A DNA stretch of 64,000 bases from JANQRZ01 sp965215165 (GCA_965215165.1 CBDCCX010000006.1:3038001-3102000); one strand, 5' to 3'. Positions 15,739-24,639 are shown, counted from the first letter of the stretch. Program-made: numbers and translations. Notes: generated by a model not told the origin, from the sequence alone.

Positions 15739-17706
15739 CTAGGTCTGCGCCGTCTCCCCCGCTGGGAGGACGACCTTCACGAGCGTTCCCACGCTCGCCT
15801 CGGAGTCGATGGTGAGGGTGGCGCGGATGCTGCTGGCCCGGCGCTTCATGCCGTAGAGGCCGAGCGAGCGCCCGGTGCTGCGCTCCTCGTCGAACCCCTG
15901 GCCGTCGTCCTCGACCTCGAGGGTGACCAGGCCCTCCTCCCGCGCCAGGCGGATCCAGACGTGGCCGGGCTGGGCGTGCTTGAGGGCGTTGTTGGTGGCC
16001 TCCTGCGCCATGCGGTAGAGCTGGAGCTGCGTCTCGTAGTCCTCGACGGCCGCCGCGCCGTGGTGGACGAACGTGCAGCGAACCTCGGAGAGCGCGTCCA
16101 TCGTGGCGGCCAAACCCTGGAGCGCCGAGGCCAGCCCCTCCTGGTAGAGCTGCGGCGGGACCAGGCCGCGGCAGATCTCGCGCACCCGCTCGAGGGCCTC
16201 TTCGGCGAAGGCCGTCACCTTGCGCGTCGCGGCGAAACCGTCGTCCCCCTCACTGAAGTGGCGGGTGCCGAGGTTCTCGCTCAGCATCCGGATGCCGGTC
16301 AGGAGCTGGCCGACGCTGTCGTGGAGGTCGCGCCCGATGCGCTCCTGCTGCTCCTCGAGCACGGCCACCATGCGCCGCTCCATCTCGACGCGCTCGGTGA
16401 TCTCGACGCAGCTCCCCCAGATGCGGACCAGCGCCCCGCGCTCGGTCCGGCCGACGGCGTTGAGCGAGAAGTGCCGAGGGTGCCGCCCGGCCGGGACCGT
16501 CATCTCGTAGTTGTGGAGCCGGTAGCCGTCCTCGACGAAGGCCTCGACGAGGTGGCGGCTGAGGGCCGGCACGAGCACCCGGAGCGGCTGGCCGACGATC
16601 GCCTCGGTGCGCGCCGCGCCGAGGAGCCGCGTCATCATGGTGTTGCACTCGGCGAGGTAGCCGTGCTCGATCACCTGCTCGGCCTGGAGCGCCGGGAAGG
16701 CGAGGGCCGAGACGGGCCGGGCGAGGTCGATGCGCCAGACGCCCTCGGAGATGGTCTGCACGAAGGTCCGGTAGCGCTCCTCGCTCCGCCGCCGGTCGGT
16801 GATGTCGCGCATGACCATCTGCACGGCCTCGGTGCCCTGGAACCGGACGGTCACGGCGATGGTCTCGACGACCCGCTCCTCGCCGTCGAGCCGGATGATC
16901 TCGTGCTCGAGCGGGGCGTGGTCGTCCTGGTCGGCCTGCTGGGACTCGACGAGGTCGTACTGGTGGGCCGGGAGGAAATCGCGCAGCGCGTAGTCGCTGA
17001 GCTCGGCGGGCGTGCCGAGGCCGAGGAGGCGGGCGCAGGCCTCGTTGGCGTAGAGGATCGCGCCGTCCGCGCTGACGAGGATCGCCTCCGGGTTGAACTC
17101 GACGAACTTGCGCCACCGCTCTTCGCTCTCGAGGAGCGCGCGCTCGGCGTCGCGGCGGCTGAGGTAGCCGGTCAGCAGGTCGCCGAAGACCGAGAGGACG
17201 CGGCCGTGCTCGCGCAGCGCCTGGTCCGGCAGGGCCGCGTGCTCGATGCCGAGGTACCCCACGAAGCGCTCCTGCTTGGAGAGCAGCGGGATGGCGATGC
17301 CGGCCGGCTCGCGGTCGTCCGTTCTGGAGGTAGGAGACGGCCCTCGCCCGTCGTGGACCGCGTGCTGCTGCGCGTCGGCGAGGAGGCGCAGCGCCGGGCT
17401 GTCCGGGTCCGCCTCGGCGAAGAACCCGTCCCCGGCCGCCGCGCCGTCGCGGTGCCACCGGACGAGGGTGCCGAGCGCCGTGCTGGAGGGGGTCTCGGCG
17501 AGGGCGTTCTCCTCGTCCGGCACGGTGACGAGGTAGGCGCACTCCGCCCCGAGCGCCTCGCCGAGCAGCCGGAGCACCTCGCGCAGGTCGGCCTCGCTGG
17601 ACGAGACCAGCAGATGGGAGACGCTCACGAGCGCCGCTTCGATCACCGAGCGCTGCTGCGCGCGGTGGGGTGCGGCGGACTCGTCGGGACTGGAGGACTC
17701 GGCCAT
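15739..17706 (-). CDS. PAS-containing NarX-type sensor histidine kinase
   Basis: 655 residues, no membrane helix, so probably cytoplasmic. Order: GAF-like domain (about 20-190), PAS 1 (195-310, FVEFNPEAILVSADGAILYA), PAS 2 (310-440), HisKA_3 dimerisation domain with His462 in RIGRDLHDSVGQLL, then the ATPase domain (QEATNNALKHAQ, EVEDDGQGFD, SLGLYGMKRRA). Known role: HisKA_3 kinases phosphorylate NarL-type regulators, and two such regulators follow directly. The ligand is unknown. The EcsC-like gene ends 54 nt upstream on the same strand and may be co-transcribed. Confidence 0.93.
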   Translation of the reverse strand: MAESSSPDESAAPHRAQQRSVIEAALVSVSHLLVSSSEADLREVLRLLGEALGAECAYLVTVPDEENALAETPSSTALGTLVRWHRDGAAAGDGFFAEADPDSPALRLLADAQQHAVHDGRGPSPTSRTDDREPAGIAIPLLSKQERFVGYLGIEHAALPDQALREHGRVLSVFGDLLTGYLSRRDAERALLESEERWRKFVEFNPEAILVSADGAILYANEACARLLGLGTPAELSDYALRDFLPAHQYDLVESQQADQDDHAPLEHEIIRLDGEERVVETIAVTVRFQGTEAVQMVMRDITDRRRSEERYRTFVQTISEGVWRIDLARPVSALAFPALQAEQVIEHGYLAECNTMMTRLLGAARTEAIVGQPLRVLVPALSRHLVEAFVEDGYRLHNYEMTVPAGRHPRHFSLNAVGRTERGALVRIWGSCVEITERVEMERRMVAVLEEQQERIGRDLHDSVGQLLTGIRMLSENLGTRHFSEGDDGFAATRKVTAFAEEALERVREICRGLVPPQLYQEGLASALQGLAATMDALSEVRCTFVHHGAAAVEDYETQLQLYRMAQEATNNALKHAQPGHVWIRLAREEGLVTLEVEDDGQGFDEERSTGRSLGLYGMKRRASSIRATLTIDSEASVGTLVKVVLPAGETAQT

Positions 17707-17760
17707 AGCGGGGGGGGCGAAACTGTTGAACGTACGGAGACCGTTTCCCGGACCACCACG

Positions 17761-18498
17761 TCAGTCCATGCTGTCGTCCGAAGCACCAGCGTCCGAAGCA
17801 TCATCGCCCGAGGCACCATCGCCCGAGGCACCGCCTCTCGAGGCCTCGCCTCTTGAGGCTTCGAGGTCCGCAACGAGGCGGGGCACCGAGGGGTCGTCCA
17901 GGAACGCGCGCCGCGCGGCCTCGGCGACCTTGCCGGTGCTGTAGGCGTCGGAGACGCCGCCAAGCACGCCGCCGATGAGCGGGAGGCTGCGGCGCGGGAG
18001 CTGCCGCGTCACCACCTTCGTCGCGCTCCAGCGCCCGGCGCGCGAGGCCAGCCCGACGGCCCCCTCGGCCAGGAACCGAAGGCCGCGCTCGGCCAGCTTC
18101 ACCGCCGAGCGGTCCACGACCTCGACGGCCTCGTCCTCGTCGCTCGCCTCGTCGGTCCCGCGCCCGATCAGGCAGGCGATGGCGCGGCGGCGGACCTCGC
18201 GGTCGTGCGGGTCGTGCCCGCCCATGAACGCCGTGGCCGCGCACAGGTGAAGCTGGATCAGGGCCACGCCGACGAGGTTGGTCGGGAGCGTGACCGGGAG
18301 CAGCAGGAGACCGGGCAAGCCGAGCACGAAGCCCGTGCTGGCGCAGAGCATGGTGTGGGTTTGGCCCATCTCCTCGGCGCGCTCGGTGAGCGTGCCGGGG
18401 CCGGAGAGAAAGCGGCCGGCCGTCTCAGCCGGCGTGCCGAGCACGGGCAGGCCGTCGACGGCGCGGTTGTAGAGTGGCTTCAGAAGGTGGGAGCGCAT
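17761..18498 (-). CDS. EcsC-family protein with a low-complexity acidic tail
   Basis: 245 residues. The body matches EcsC-like proteins: a hydrophobic central stretch (FVLGLPGLLLLPVTLPTNLVG), IQLHLCAATAFMGG, and the late glycine-rich segment RSLPLIGGVLGGVSDAYST. The last 30 residues are built from short A-S-x-G/D units, reflected in the DNA as imperfect 15-nt repeats around 17790-17860; this tail may vary in length between strains. EcsC-family function is poorly known. It lies upstream of the histidine kinase on the same strand. Confidence 0.8.
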   Translation of the reverse strand: MRSHLLKPLYNRAVDGLPVLGTPAETAGRFLSGPGTLTERAEEMGQTHTMLCASTGFVLGLPGLLLLPVTLPTNLVGVALIQLHLCAATAFMGGHDPHDREVRRRAIACLIGRGTDEASDEDEAVEVVDRSAVKLAERGLRFLAEGAVGLASRAGRWSATKVVTRQLPRRSLPLIGGVLGGVSDAYSTGKVAEAARRAFLDDPSVPRLVADLEASRGEASRGGASGDGASGDDASDAGASDDSMD

Positions 18499-18595
18499 TG
18501 AGACGAGGAAAGGGGAGAGGTCAGGAGAAGAGGTCAGGAGAGCCGCAAGCTACTCCGCCGGTCAGCCGGGCTCGGAGCGTCAGGCGGGAACAGGG

Positions 18596-18874
18596 TCAGG
18601 CCGGAACGTAGCGGTCGAGGTAGCGCTCGATCTCGCTCTGGATTTTGCGGCGCATTGGGCGGAGCACGAGGCCGAGCTTGACGAGAATCTGCACGGTCTC
18701 GGGCCCGGCGAGGAACTGCGCGTCGAAGCCCTTCCCGCGCGCCACGAGCGTATCGCCGTCCCAGTGGGTGTGGAGGGGAAACGCCCCCTGCAGCTCGGCG
18801 GCCACCTCTTCGGCCGCCCGGTGGGCACCGTCGAGGCCAAGCGTGTGGGGGCGGGTCACGTCGATGTGGGCCAT
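18596..18874 (-). CDS. Polyhydroxyalkanoic acid system family protein (PF09650-like)
   Basis: 92 residues: MAHIDVTRPHTLGLDGA, AAEEVAAELQ, FPLHTHWDGDTLVARG and GFDAQFLAGPETVQILVKLG, ending KIQSEIERYLDRYV. This matches the small family first annotated near PHA granule genes. Its role is not established. No PHA synthase gene is in the window. A 46-residue membrane protein gene ends 13 nt upstream. Confidence 0.8.
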   Translation of the reverse strand: MAHIDVTRPHTLGLDGAHRAAEEVAAELQGAFPLHTHWDGDTLVARGKGFDAQFLAGPETVQILVKLGLVLRPMRRKIQSEIERYLDRYVPA

Positions 18875-18887
18875 GCAGAGAGGAGGA

Positions 18888-19028
18888 TTAGCAGCCGAAC
18901 CACACGAGGAGCGCGGGGAGGGCGAGCCAGAGCAGGCCCTTGACGAGGAAGAAGAGGAAGCCGGCCACGCCGAGGCGCTTCAGCCACGACGTAGCTTTGC
19001 GGTCGGGCGGCAGAGCGGTCTCGGACAT
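18888..19028 (-). CDS. Small single-pass membrane protein (46 residues)
   Basis: ATG 19028 to TAA 18888, read by hand. It starts MSETALPPDRKATSWLKR, then one hydrophobic stretch (GVAGFLFFLVKGLLWLALPA) and ends VWFGC. A basic/amphipathic head followed by one helix is typical of real small membrane proteins. It is tightly upstream of the PHA-family gene. Family not recognised. Confidence 0.6.
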   Translation of the reverse strand: MSETALPPDRKATSWLKRLGVAGFLFFLVKGLLWLALPALLVWFGC

Positions 19029-19123
19029 GACGAGGCAGGCCGGGCGGAGGCGTCAGCGTCCGGCTCCAACGCCCCGCCGCTCTGGGTGATTCCGCCCTCG
19101 GTGAATCCATCCGCGCCTCCTCC

Positions 19124-19669
19124 ATGATCGAACCCTTCCTCGGCCTCCACCCCCGGCTCGACGCGTCGAACTTCGTCGCCCCCACCGCCGCCGTCATCGG
19201 CGACGTGGCGCTCGGGGCGGGCGCGAGCGTCTGGCACGGCGCGAGCCTGCGCGGCGACGTCCACTTCATCCGCATCGGGGCCGGCTCGAACGTCCAGGAC
19301 AACGCGACCGTGCACGTCAGCCGGGGCACTCACCCGTGCATCGTCGGCGACGGCGTGACGGTCGGCCACAACGCCGTCGTGCACGGCTGCACGGTCGAGG
19401 ACGACTGCCTGATCGGGATGGCGGCCGTCGTGCTCGACGGGGCCGTGATCGGGGCCGGCAGCCTGGTCGGGGCCGGAGCCTTGGTTACGGGCGACACCAT
19501 CGTCCCGCCGCGCTCGCTCGTGCTCGGGTCGCCGGCCACGGTCGTGCGCTCGCTCACCGACGCCGAGGTCGAGACGATCCGGGCGAACGCGGCGCACTAC
19601 GTGCGGATGAGCGCGATGTACCGGGGGGAGATCACGCCGGAGACGAATCCATTCTACACCGAGAGGTGA
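19124..19669 (+). CDS. Gamma-carbonic anhydrase family protein (left-handed beta-helix)
   Basis: 181 residues with hexapeptide-repeat turns through residues 15-140 (VIGDVALGAGASVWHGASLRGD in part). Likely zinc ligands are His in TVHVSRG and the two His in VGHNAVVHG. A C-terminal helix (DAEVETIRANAAHYVRMS) completes the gamma-CA/YrdA/PaaY layout. Known members are trimeric and hydrate CO2 or act as metal-binding acyltransferase-like proteins; activity cannot be told from sequence. It is a single gene, convergent with the beta-helix protein gene. Confidence 0.9.
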   Translation: MIEPFLGLHPRLDASNFVAPTAAVIGDVALGAGASVWHGASLRGDVHFIRIGAGSNVQDNATVHVSRGTHPCIVGDGVTVGHNAVVHGCTVEDDCLIGMAAVVLDGAVIGAGSLVGAGALVTGDTIVPPRSLVLGSPATVVRSLTDAEVETIRANAAHYVRMSAMYRGEITPETNPFYTER

Positions 19670-19688
19670 GAGCTGAACGTAAAGACTC

Positions 19689-19720
19689 GGATCGAGGTTG
19701 GGGCGGCCTAACCTCGGTCC
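19689..19720. terminator. Bidirectional terminator between convergent genes
   Basis: An 11-bp stem (GGATCGAGGTT with AACCTCGGTCC, one T-G pair) and a 10-nt loop, followed by TGTCCTTTCTT. It is 20 nt after the gamma-CA stop and 15 nt after the end of the minus-strand gene at 19735. Confidence 0.75.
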
Positions 19721-19734
19721 TGTCCTTTCTTCGC

Positions 19735-22038
19735 CTACCGCACGATGGTGAACCGTCTGGTAGCTGAATACTCCGCCGCTACCAAGCGCACGACGTAGAC
19801 TCCGCTCCGTAGCGCTGACGTGTCCACACGAAGCGCGTGGTCCCCTGCCTCTAGCACGCCATCATGGAAGGAAGCAACTTCGCGGCCAAGCACGTCGAAC
19901 ACCGCTAGCCGCACCTTGCTCGCGTGCTTCAACGTGATCGGCACCGAGACCGCGCCCGAGGACGGGTTCGGGTACGGCTCGCCCAACACCACTGCCGTCT
20001 CCGGCACCTCCGCCCCGTCCTCGGCCTCCACCGCGAACGCGCTCTCGTACGCCCCCAGGTCCGGCGCCCCGCCCCGCACCCGCGCTTCCCCAGCAATGTC
20101 TACCGGCAGTGGCTCGGCCGTGTCCCCGTCGCCGTCGAGGTCCCACCGGTCCGCCGGCAAGAGCGACGCCAGCCCCGCGTCTACGGCCGGGCTGCCCTCG
20201 CGCACCCGCAGGTCGCCGTAGTCGTCGTCGCCCGTCCCCCACGCGCCGTCCGGGCCCGGCGACGGCGACCGCTCGAACAGCGGGTCGGCGTCCACGACCC
20301 CCGCGCACGTCACGGCCACCGGGCAGCCCCCCTCGATGAGTGCGGCCTCGGCCACCGGTGGCGTCCCCCACTCGATGTCGACCGCCTCGCGGCCCGGAGG
20401 CGCTGCCGGGGCCCGGTTACCCCAGAAGACGGAGTTGGCGATCCGCATCCCCCACCCGCCCCCGACCCAGAGCCCGGCCCCGCTCTCGGCGGCGGTGTTG
20501 GCCGCGACCGTGACGTGGGTGAGGTGAATGGGCGCACCGAGAGTCTCGGAGAGGTAGAGGCCGCCGCCCTCGACCTCGGCTGCGTTGCCGACGATGGCCG
20601 AGTTGACGATGTGGACTTCGTCGGTAAGGCTAAAGAGGAGGCCGCCACCACGCGTGCTGGCGTTGCCGGCCACGAGCGTACCTGCAATGAGCACGGGTGT
20701 CCCTGAGGACGCGGCGAGGAAGACGCGGAGGGTCCCGCCGCTGCCAGAGAAGATGGTCCGGTTGCCGGTGAAGACGGAGCCGATGACGGTGCCGCTAGCG
20801 GCTTTGAGGAAGAGAGCGCTGCCGGTGCGGGCCGCGTTGCCCTCGAAGCGGGAGTCGAGCACGAGGGCGTCACCGCCCTCGATCGTCACGGCCCCGGCGC
20901 TCTCGGCGCGGTTGTCACGAAAAGTGCAGCCGACGAAGGCGGGGCTCGCGCCGCGTTCGGAGAACACGGCGGCCCCGCTCGAGGCGGCGTTGCTTTCGAA
21001 GAGCGAGTCCTCGAAGCGGGGGAAAGAGGAGGTTCCAGAGATGCGGACGGCCCCACCGTCGCCGCCGTCGATCGTGTTGCTGCGGAAGACCGCCCGGCGC
21101 ACGAGCGGACTGCTATCTTGGACGAAGAGCGCGCCGTAGGCGTTTCTCTCGAAGAGCGCCTCGTCCATCACGACCTCGCCCCCTTCGATGAACCACCCAC
21201 CCCCGCCACCTCGTGTCCCGTTCCGCTCGAACCGGCAGTCCGAGCACGTGGCTACGCTCCCCAGCGTGTACATCCCTCCGCCGGTCAGCGCGGAATCCGC
21301 TTCGAACGCCACGCGCGTGAGCGCGAGCTCGCCACCGACGGCGTAGAGCCCCCCGCCGCGGTCCTGCGCCACGTTCCGCTCGAACACCACGTCCTCCACC
21401 GTCAGCGTCACGCCCTCAGCGTACACCCCTGCCCCCCCGTCGACCACATCGCGGAAGCGCGTGGCGTTGTAGCGAAAGCGCGTGTTGCGCAGCGTGAGTG
21501 ACCCGCCGGCGCTGAAGAGCCCGGCACCGAGCACGCGCTCCGCCCCCTGGTCGGCGTACCCGTGCTCGACGGTGAACCCGTCGAGGATCGCCGTCGTGTC
21601 GACGCCGGCCGCTACCACGACGTGGTAGCTGTTGTCGAGACTGTCGCCCACCGCCCCCACGTCGCCCGAGAGCACCGTCGCGTACTGCTTCCATTCCCGC
21701 TGTTCCCGCGTCGTCTCCGTCCCGCCGAACCCGCCGTAGAGCCCCACGCCGTCCGGGAGCCGGAAGCTCGCCGTGCGGTCGAACGCGTCGGGGCCCCCGT
21801 CAGTGGGGCGGTACGTCCCCTCGGCTACCCACACCTCGTCGCCGGGCGCGGCCACGGCCAAGGCGGGCTGGAGGTGGGCGAAGGCGTCGGCCCACGAGCT
21901 ACCGTCGCCGGCCCCGGCCGCATCGGCATCGACGAAGAGGACGGCGGGCTGGGCAAACGCCGGGGCGCTCCCCCCGACGAGCAGGAGGAGCGCCCCCAAG
22001 GCGAGCGCCGAGAGTAGAGAGAGGCGTCGCGTGGGCAT
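19735..22038 (-). CDS. Secreted parallel beta-helix protein with T9SS C-terminal sorting domain
   Basis: 767 residues. A signal peptide (LLSALALGALLLLVGGSAPAFA) is followed by VLFVDADAAGAGDGSSWADA and AAPGDEVWVAEGTYRPT, the start of many polymorphic beta-helix surface proteins. Repeated right-handed helix turns follow (residues 130-560, recurring F..N.A...GGG.Y patterns). The C-terminus has GEPYPNPSSGAVSV, LAVFDVLGREV and SGVYVVRL, a type A T9SS sorting domain. Known role: exported across the outer membrane, then anchored or released. Ligand unknown; it could be an adhesin or polysaccharide-binding protein. Confidence 0.9.
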   Translation of the reverse strand: MPTRRLSLLSALALGALLLLVGGSAPAFAQPAVLFVDADAAGAGDGSSWADAFAHLQPALAVAAPGDEVWVAEGTYRPTDGGPDAFDRTASFRLPDGVGLYGGFGGTETTREQREWKQYATVLSGDVGAVGDSLDNSYHVVVAAGVDTTAILDGFTVEHGYADQGAERVLGAGLFSAGGSLTLRNTRFRYNATRFRDVVDGGAGVYAEGVTLTVEDVVFERNVAQDRGGGLYAVGGELALTRVAFEADSALTGGGMYTLGSVATCSDCRFERNGTRGGGGGWFIEGGEVVMDEALFERNAYGALFVQDSSPLVRRAVFRSNTIDGGDGGAVRISGTSSFPRFEDSLFESNAASSGAAVFSERGASPAFVGCTFRDNRAESAGAVTIEGGDALVLDSRFEGNAARTGSALFLKAASGTVIGSVFTGNRTIFSGSGGTLRVFLAASSGTPVLIAGTLVAGNASTRGGGLLFSLTDEVHIVNSAIVGNAAEVEGGGLYLSETLGAPIHLTHVTVAANTAAESGAGLWVGGGWGMRIANSVFWGNRAPAAPPGREAVDIEWGTPPVAEAALIEGGCPVAVTCAGVVDADPLFERSPSPGPDGAWGTGDDDYGDLRVREGSPAVDAGLASLLPADRWDLDGDGDTAEPLPVDIAGEARVRGGAPDLGAYESAFAVEAEDGAEVPETAVVLGEPYPNPSSGAVSVPITLKHASKVRLAVFDVLGREVASFHDGVLEAGDHALRVDTSALRSGVYVVRLVAAEYSATRRFTIVR

Positions 22039-22050
22039 GGGGTGCGGGGG

Positions 22051-22314
22051 CTAGTTCAGCAGCGTGAGTCGCTGCGTGAACGCCTGGGCCTGCCCACCGG
22101 GTCCGTCGACTGTGGCGCGGACGAGGTACACCCCGCTCGGGAGCGCCGCCCCGTCGAAGGCGAGCCGGTGCGTCCCGGCCTCGGTCTGCCCCTCGTGGAG
22201 CACCGCCACCCGGCGGCCGAGCACGTCGAAGACGGCCACCGTGACCTCGGAGGCCTCGGCCAGCGCCAGGCGCACGGCTGCACGACCGCGCGTCGGGTTG
22301 GAATAGGCCGGCAG
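22051..22314 (-). pseudogene. Stranded T9SS C-terminal sorting domain, 5' part lost
   Basis: Reading leftward from a stop at 22315-22317, the frame gives LPAYSNPTRGRAAVRLAL, then VAVFDVLGRRVAVLHEG and SGVYLVRATVD, ending in QRLTLLN. This is a complete type A sorting domain without any protein in front. The only starts are internal (GTG 22275), which would remove half the domain. A remnant of a deleted exported protein is the simplest explanation. It lies between the beta-helix gene start and the DUF1206 gene stop. Confidence 0.8.
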
Positions 22315-22333
22315 TTAGCTCCGTCTTGGCCCA

Positions 22334-23191
22334 CTAGCCGCTCGGGATTTTGCGGTAGCGGGCGTTGAAGCCGCAGTGGACGCCGTAGGCCGCCAGGCCG
22401 AGGGCGACGACGCCGAGCAGCACTTGCCCGAACGGCTGCGCCGCGAGCGCGTCGAGCGCGCCGCCCAGCCCCCGCGCCTTGCTCGGGTCCGCGCTCCACG
22501 CGGCGTAGACGAGGAAGCCGCCGACCAAGCTGAACACGATGCCGCGCGCGCTCAGCCCCGCCTGCGCCACACGCTGCGCCGCTGCCTGCTCCGCCTCGCT
22601 CATCTCCTCCGTCTTGAACGTCTCGCAGACGTCCACGATGGTGGCTTTGTAGAGCTGGTACAGCCCGTACCCGATGACGCCGGCCCCGACCGCCCCGACG
22701 AGCCACGCCCCAAACGGCTGCTGCATCAGCATCGCCGTCCAGTCCTGCGCGCCGCCGCCAGCGCTGTCGCCGCCAGCGCTGCCGCTGCCCGAGCTGCCGC
22801 TGCCCGGCTCGCCCTTCGTCAGCAGCGCCCGGACGAGCCAGAAGGTCAGGCCCGCGTGGAGCAAGCCGCTGACGAAGTAGCCAAACCGTTTGACGGCCGA
22901 GTCCTTGTCGTCAGGATCGAGGAACGCCTGGACGAAGCGCCACAGCGCGTAGGCGGCCACCCCGGCCGCGATGCCCCACAGCAGGACCGAGCCGAACGGG
23001 GCATCGGCAATCGACTTGATCGCGCCGCGCGACCCAGCCGTTTTGCCGCCGCCGGTGAAGGCCGCCAGCACGGCCAGCACACCGACGAGCACGTAGAGGA
23101 TGCCCTTGACGGCGTACCCCAGCCGGGCGAGGGCCTCGACGGTGTCGGAGTGGGCGAGGTCGTCTTGGTCGGAGGGGGAAGAGGAAGACAT
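22334..23191 (-). CDS. DUF1206-type six-helix membrane protein
   Basis: 285 residues with three repeats of a two-helix unit. Each repeat has a short Arg/Gly turn and a helix such as VKGILYVLVGVLAVLAAF, and repeats end with PFG.VLL-type motifs (APFGSVLLWGIAAG, QPFGAWLVGAVGAG, QPFGQVLLGVVALG). A Gly/Ser-rich linker (about residues 128-147) separates repeats 1 and 2. The family occurs in many bacteria with unknown function. No operon partner is evident. Confidence 0.85.
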   Translation of the reverse strand: MSSSSPSDQDDLAHSDTVEALARLGYAVKGILYVLVGVLAVLAAFTGGGKTAGSRGAIKSIADAPFGSVLLWGIAAGVAAYALWRFVQAFLDPDDKDSAVKRFGYFVSGLLHAGLTFWLVRALLTKGEPGSGSSGSGSAGGDSAGGGAQDWTAMLMQQPFGAWLVGAVGAGVIGYGLYQLYKATIVDVCETFKTEEMSEAEQAAAQRVAQAGLSARGIVFSLVGGFLVYAAWSADPSKARGLGGALDALAAQPFGQVLLGVVALGLAAYGVHCGFNARYRKIPSG

Positions 23192-23285
23192 GGGAAGGGG
23201 AGAGGAGAAAGGAGAAGATAGAAAGGGAGAAGAGCCGTACTATCCAGGAAAGCTACTCCGCGCAGCTCTCCTTCTGGCTACCCTC

Positions 23286-23789
23286 ATGGGGTCTCCTTCG
23301 CTCCTCGTGCTGATGGGCGTCTCCGGCGTCGGCAAGACGACGGTGGGGCGACGCGTGGCCGAGCGCCTCGGCTGGGCCTTCGTCGACGCCGACGACCTCC
23401 ACCCGCAGCGGAACCTGGAGAAGATGCGCCGGGGCGAAGGGCTGACCGACACCGACCGCGAGCCGTGGCTCCACGCGCTCGAGGCGGCCCTCGCCGACCG
23501 GCTCGCCTCGGGGGTGCCGACAGTGCTGGCGTGCTCGGCGCTGAAGGCCGCGTATCGGGCCCGGCTCGGTGGGGAGGACCCGCGCGTGGCCCTCGTGTGG
23601 CTCGACGCCCCGCACGAGACCATCGCCGCGAGGCTAGAGTCGCGGGGTGGGCACTTCGCCGGGCCGGACCTGCTGCCGAGCCAGCTCGAGGCCCTCGAAG
23701 CGCCGACCGAGGCGGAGGCTCGGCGTGTCCCGGCGGAAGGGCCGCCGGATGTCGTCGCCCGAGCGGTGGTGGACGCGCTGAGGTCGTGA
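23286..23789 (+). CDS. gntK: Gluconokinase
   Basis: 167 residues from ATG 23286; the frame is open upstream, but MGSPSLLVLMGVSGVGKTT puts the P-loop at the family's usual position. Other signatures are FVDADDLHP, MRRGEGLTDTDREPWL (substrate lid region), CSALKAAYR and SRGGHFAGPDLLPSQLEALE. Known reaction: ATP + D-gluconate to 6-phosphogluconate. The length fits bacterial GntK. It stands alone here; no gluconate transporter is adjacent. Confidence 0.92.
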   Translation: MGSPSLLVLMGVSGVGKTTVGRRVAERLGWAFVDADDLHPQRNLEKMRRGEGLTDTDREPWLHALEAALADRLASGVPTVLACSALKAAYRARLGGEDPRVALVWLDAPHETIAARLESRGGHFAGPDLLPSQLEALEAPTEAEARRVPAEGPPDVVARAVVDALRS

Positions 23790-23816
23790 CCGTCGGCAGG
23801 GCAGCGGCGGTCCGCG

Positions 23817-24389
23817 TCAGGCGCGCTGCTTGGCTCGGCCCTTCTTCGGCTTGGCGGTCTTCGCGGCGTCGGCCTTCGCGCTCCGGGCCGTGATCTCAGC
23901 GAGGTGGTCCTTGCCGTCCTCGTACAGCTCCTGGTAGGACGTCACCGGGTAGCGGTCGCCGTAGATCTCCTTCATCTTCTGGTAGCGCAGCTTGCAGGCC
24001 ATCTTGAAGGCCGTCTCCTCACCGTACTTGCGGATCGAGAAGGACGTGCCGCGGGCCTCGCCGGGGGCGGGATTCCAGGACACGGCGTAGACCTCGTGGC
24101 GGTGCCCGTGGCGGTCGCGCTTGAAGGTGCGTGAGACGCCGAGCACGCCGGTCGCGTTGTTCTTGTTGTGGCGGATGAGGCGGCGCTTCGGCTCGCTCTC
24201 CGGCATCGCGTCCACCTCGGCTTGCAGCTCGTCGCGGTAGGCGGAGGCTTGGGTGAAGGCCTCCTCCTTGCCGCCGCACTTGCGGTCGCTGAAGAGCCGG
24301 GAATACGTCTTTCCGTGGCGGTAGACGCGGACCTGCCAGCCGTGGGTCGAGTCGGAATCGATGCGGATAACACCTTTTTCTCTCGGCAT
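23817..24389 (-). CDS. Stand-alone protein with two AP2-like DNA-binding domains
   Basis: 190 residues from ATG 24389 (MPREKGVIRID); an upstream start at 24473 would add an unlikely Cys/Pro-rich head. Domain 1 (residues 5-50) reads GWQVRVYRHGKTYSRLFSD with a following helix (EEAFTQASAYRDEL). Domain 2 (about 75-140) reads GVLGVSRTFKRD, YAVSWNP and SFSIRKYGEETAFKMACKLR. Both are beta-beta-beta-helix AP2 folds. The tail is Lys/Ala-rich. Bacterial AP2 domains are mostly fused to HNH homing endonucleases; no nuclease domain or mobile element is visible here. It may be a chromosomal regulator or a domesticated DNA-binding protein. Confidence 0.78.
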   Translation of the reverse strand: MPREKGVIRIDSDSTHGWQVRVYRHGKTYSRLFSDRKCGGKEEAFTQASAYRDELQAEVDAMPESEPKRRLIRHNKNNATGVLGVSRTFKRDRHGHRHEVYAVSWNPAPGEARGTSFSIRKYGEETAFKMACKLRYQKMKEIYGDRYPVTSYQELYEDGKDHLAEITARSAKADAAKTAKPKKGRAKQRA

Positions 24390-24578
24390 GGGAATAGAGT
24401 TAAGTGTGGGGTTTGGACACGGATAACGGCGAACAATATAGGGCACCGCCTCCTCTCCACGAGGCCGGTGCATATTCGGTTTACATTGTCATCCAGCCAG
24501 ATTCCCTAAAACTTCTGTTTCATCTTCTGGCCCCCGGTGCCCAGATTTTCCTTAACCCGGGCCGCCTCCTAAACGCCA

Positions 24579-24612
24579 ACGAGCGGGAGAGGCCGAAGCC
24601 CCTCCCGCTCGT
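24579..24612. terminator. Terminator of the DUF4397 protein gene
   Basis: Arms ACGAGCGGGAG and CTCCCGCTCGT pair over 11 bp. After one mismatch three more pairs close a CGAA tetraloop. It is 27 nt after the end of the minus-strand gene (24640). The remainder of the 250-nt gap to the AP2 gene is AT-richer than average (24400-24560) and probably holds the AP2 promoter. Confidence 0.75.
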
Positions 24613-24639
24613 CTGAACCACTCGGCGCGATGGCGTATC

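Noticed and set aside
15106..17856. Very long + strand open frame (916 codons)
   Set aside because: It is the antisense shadow of the histidine kinase and regulator genes; composition is typical of GC-rich antisense frames and no domain is seen.
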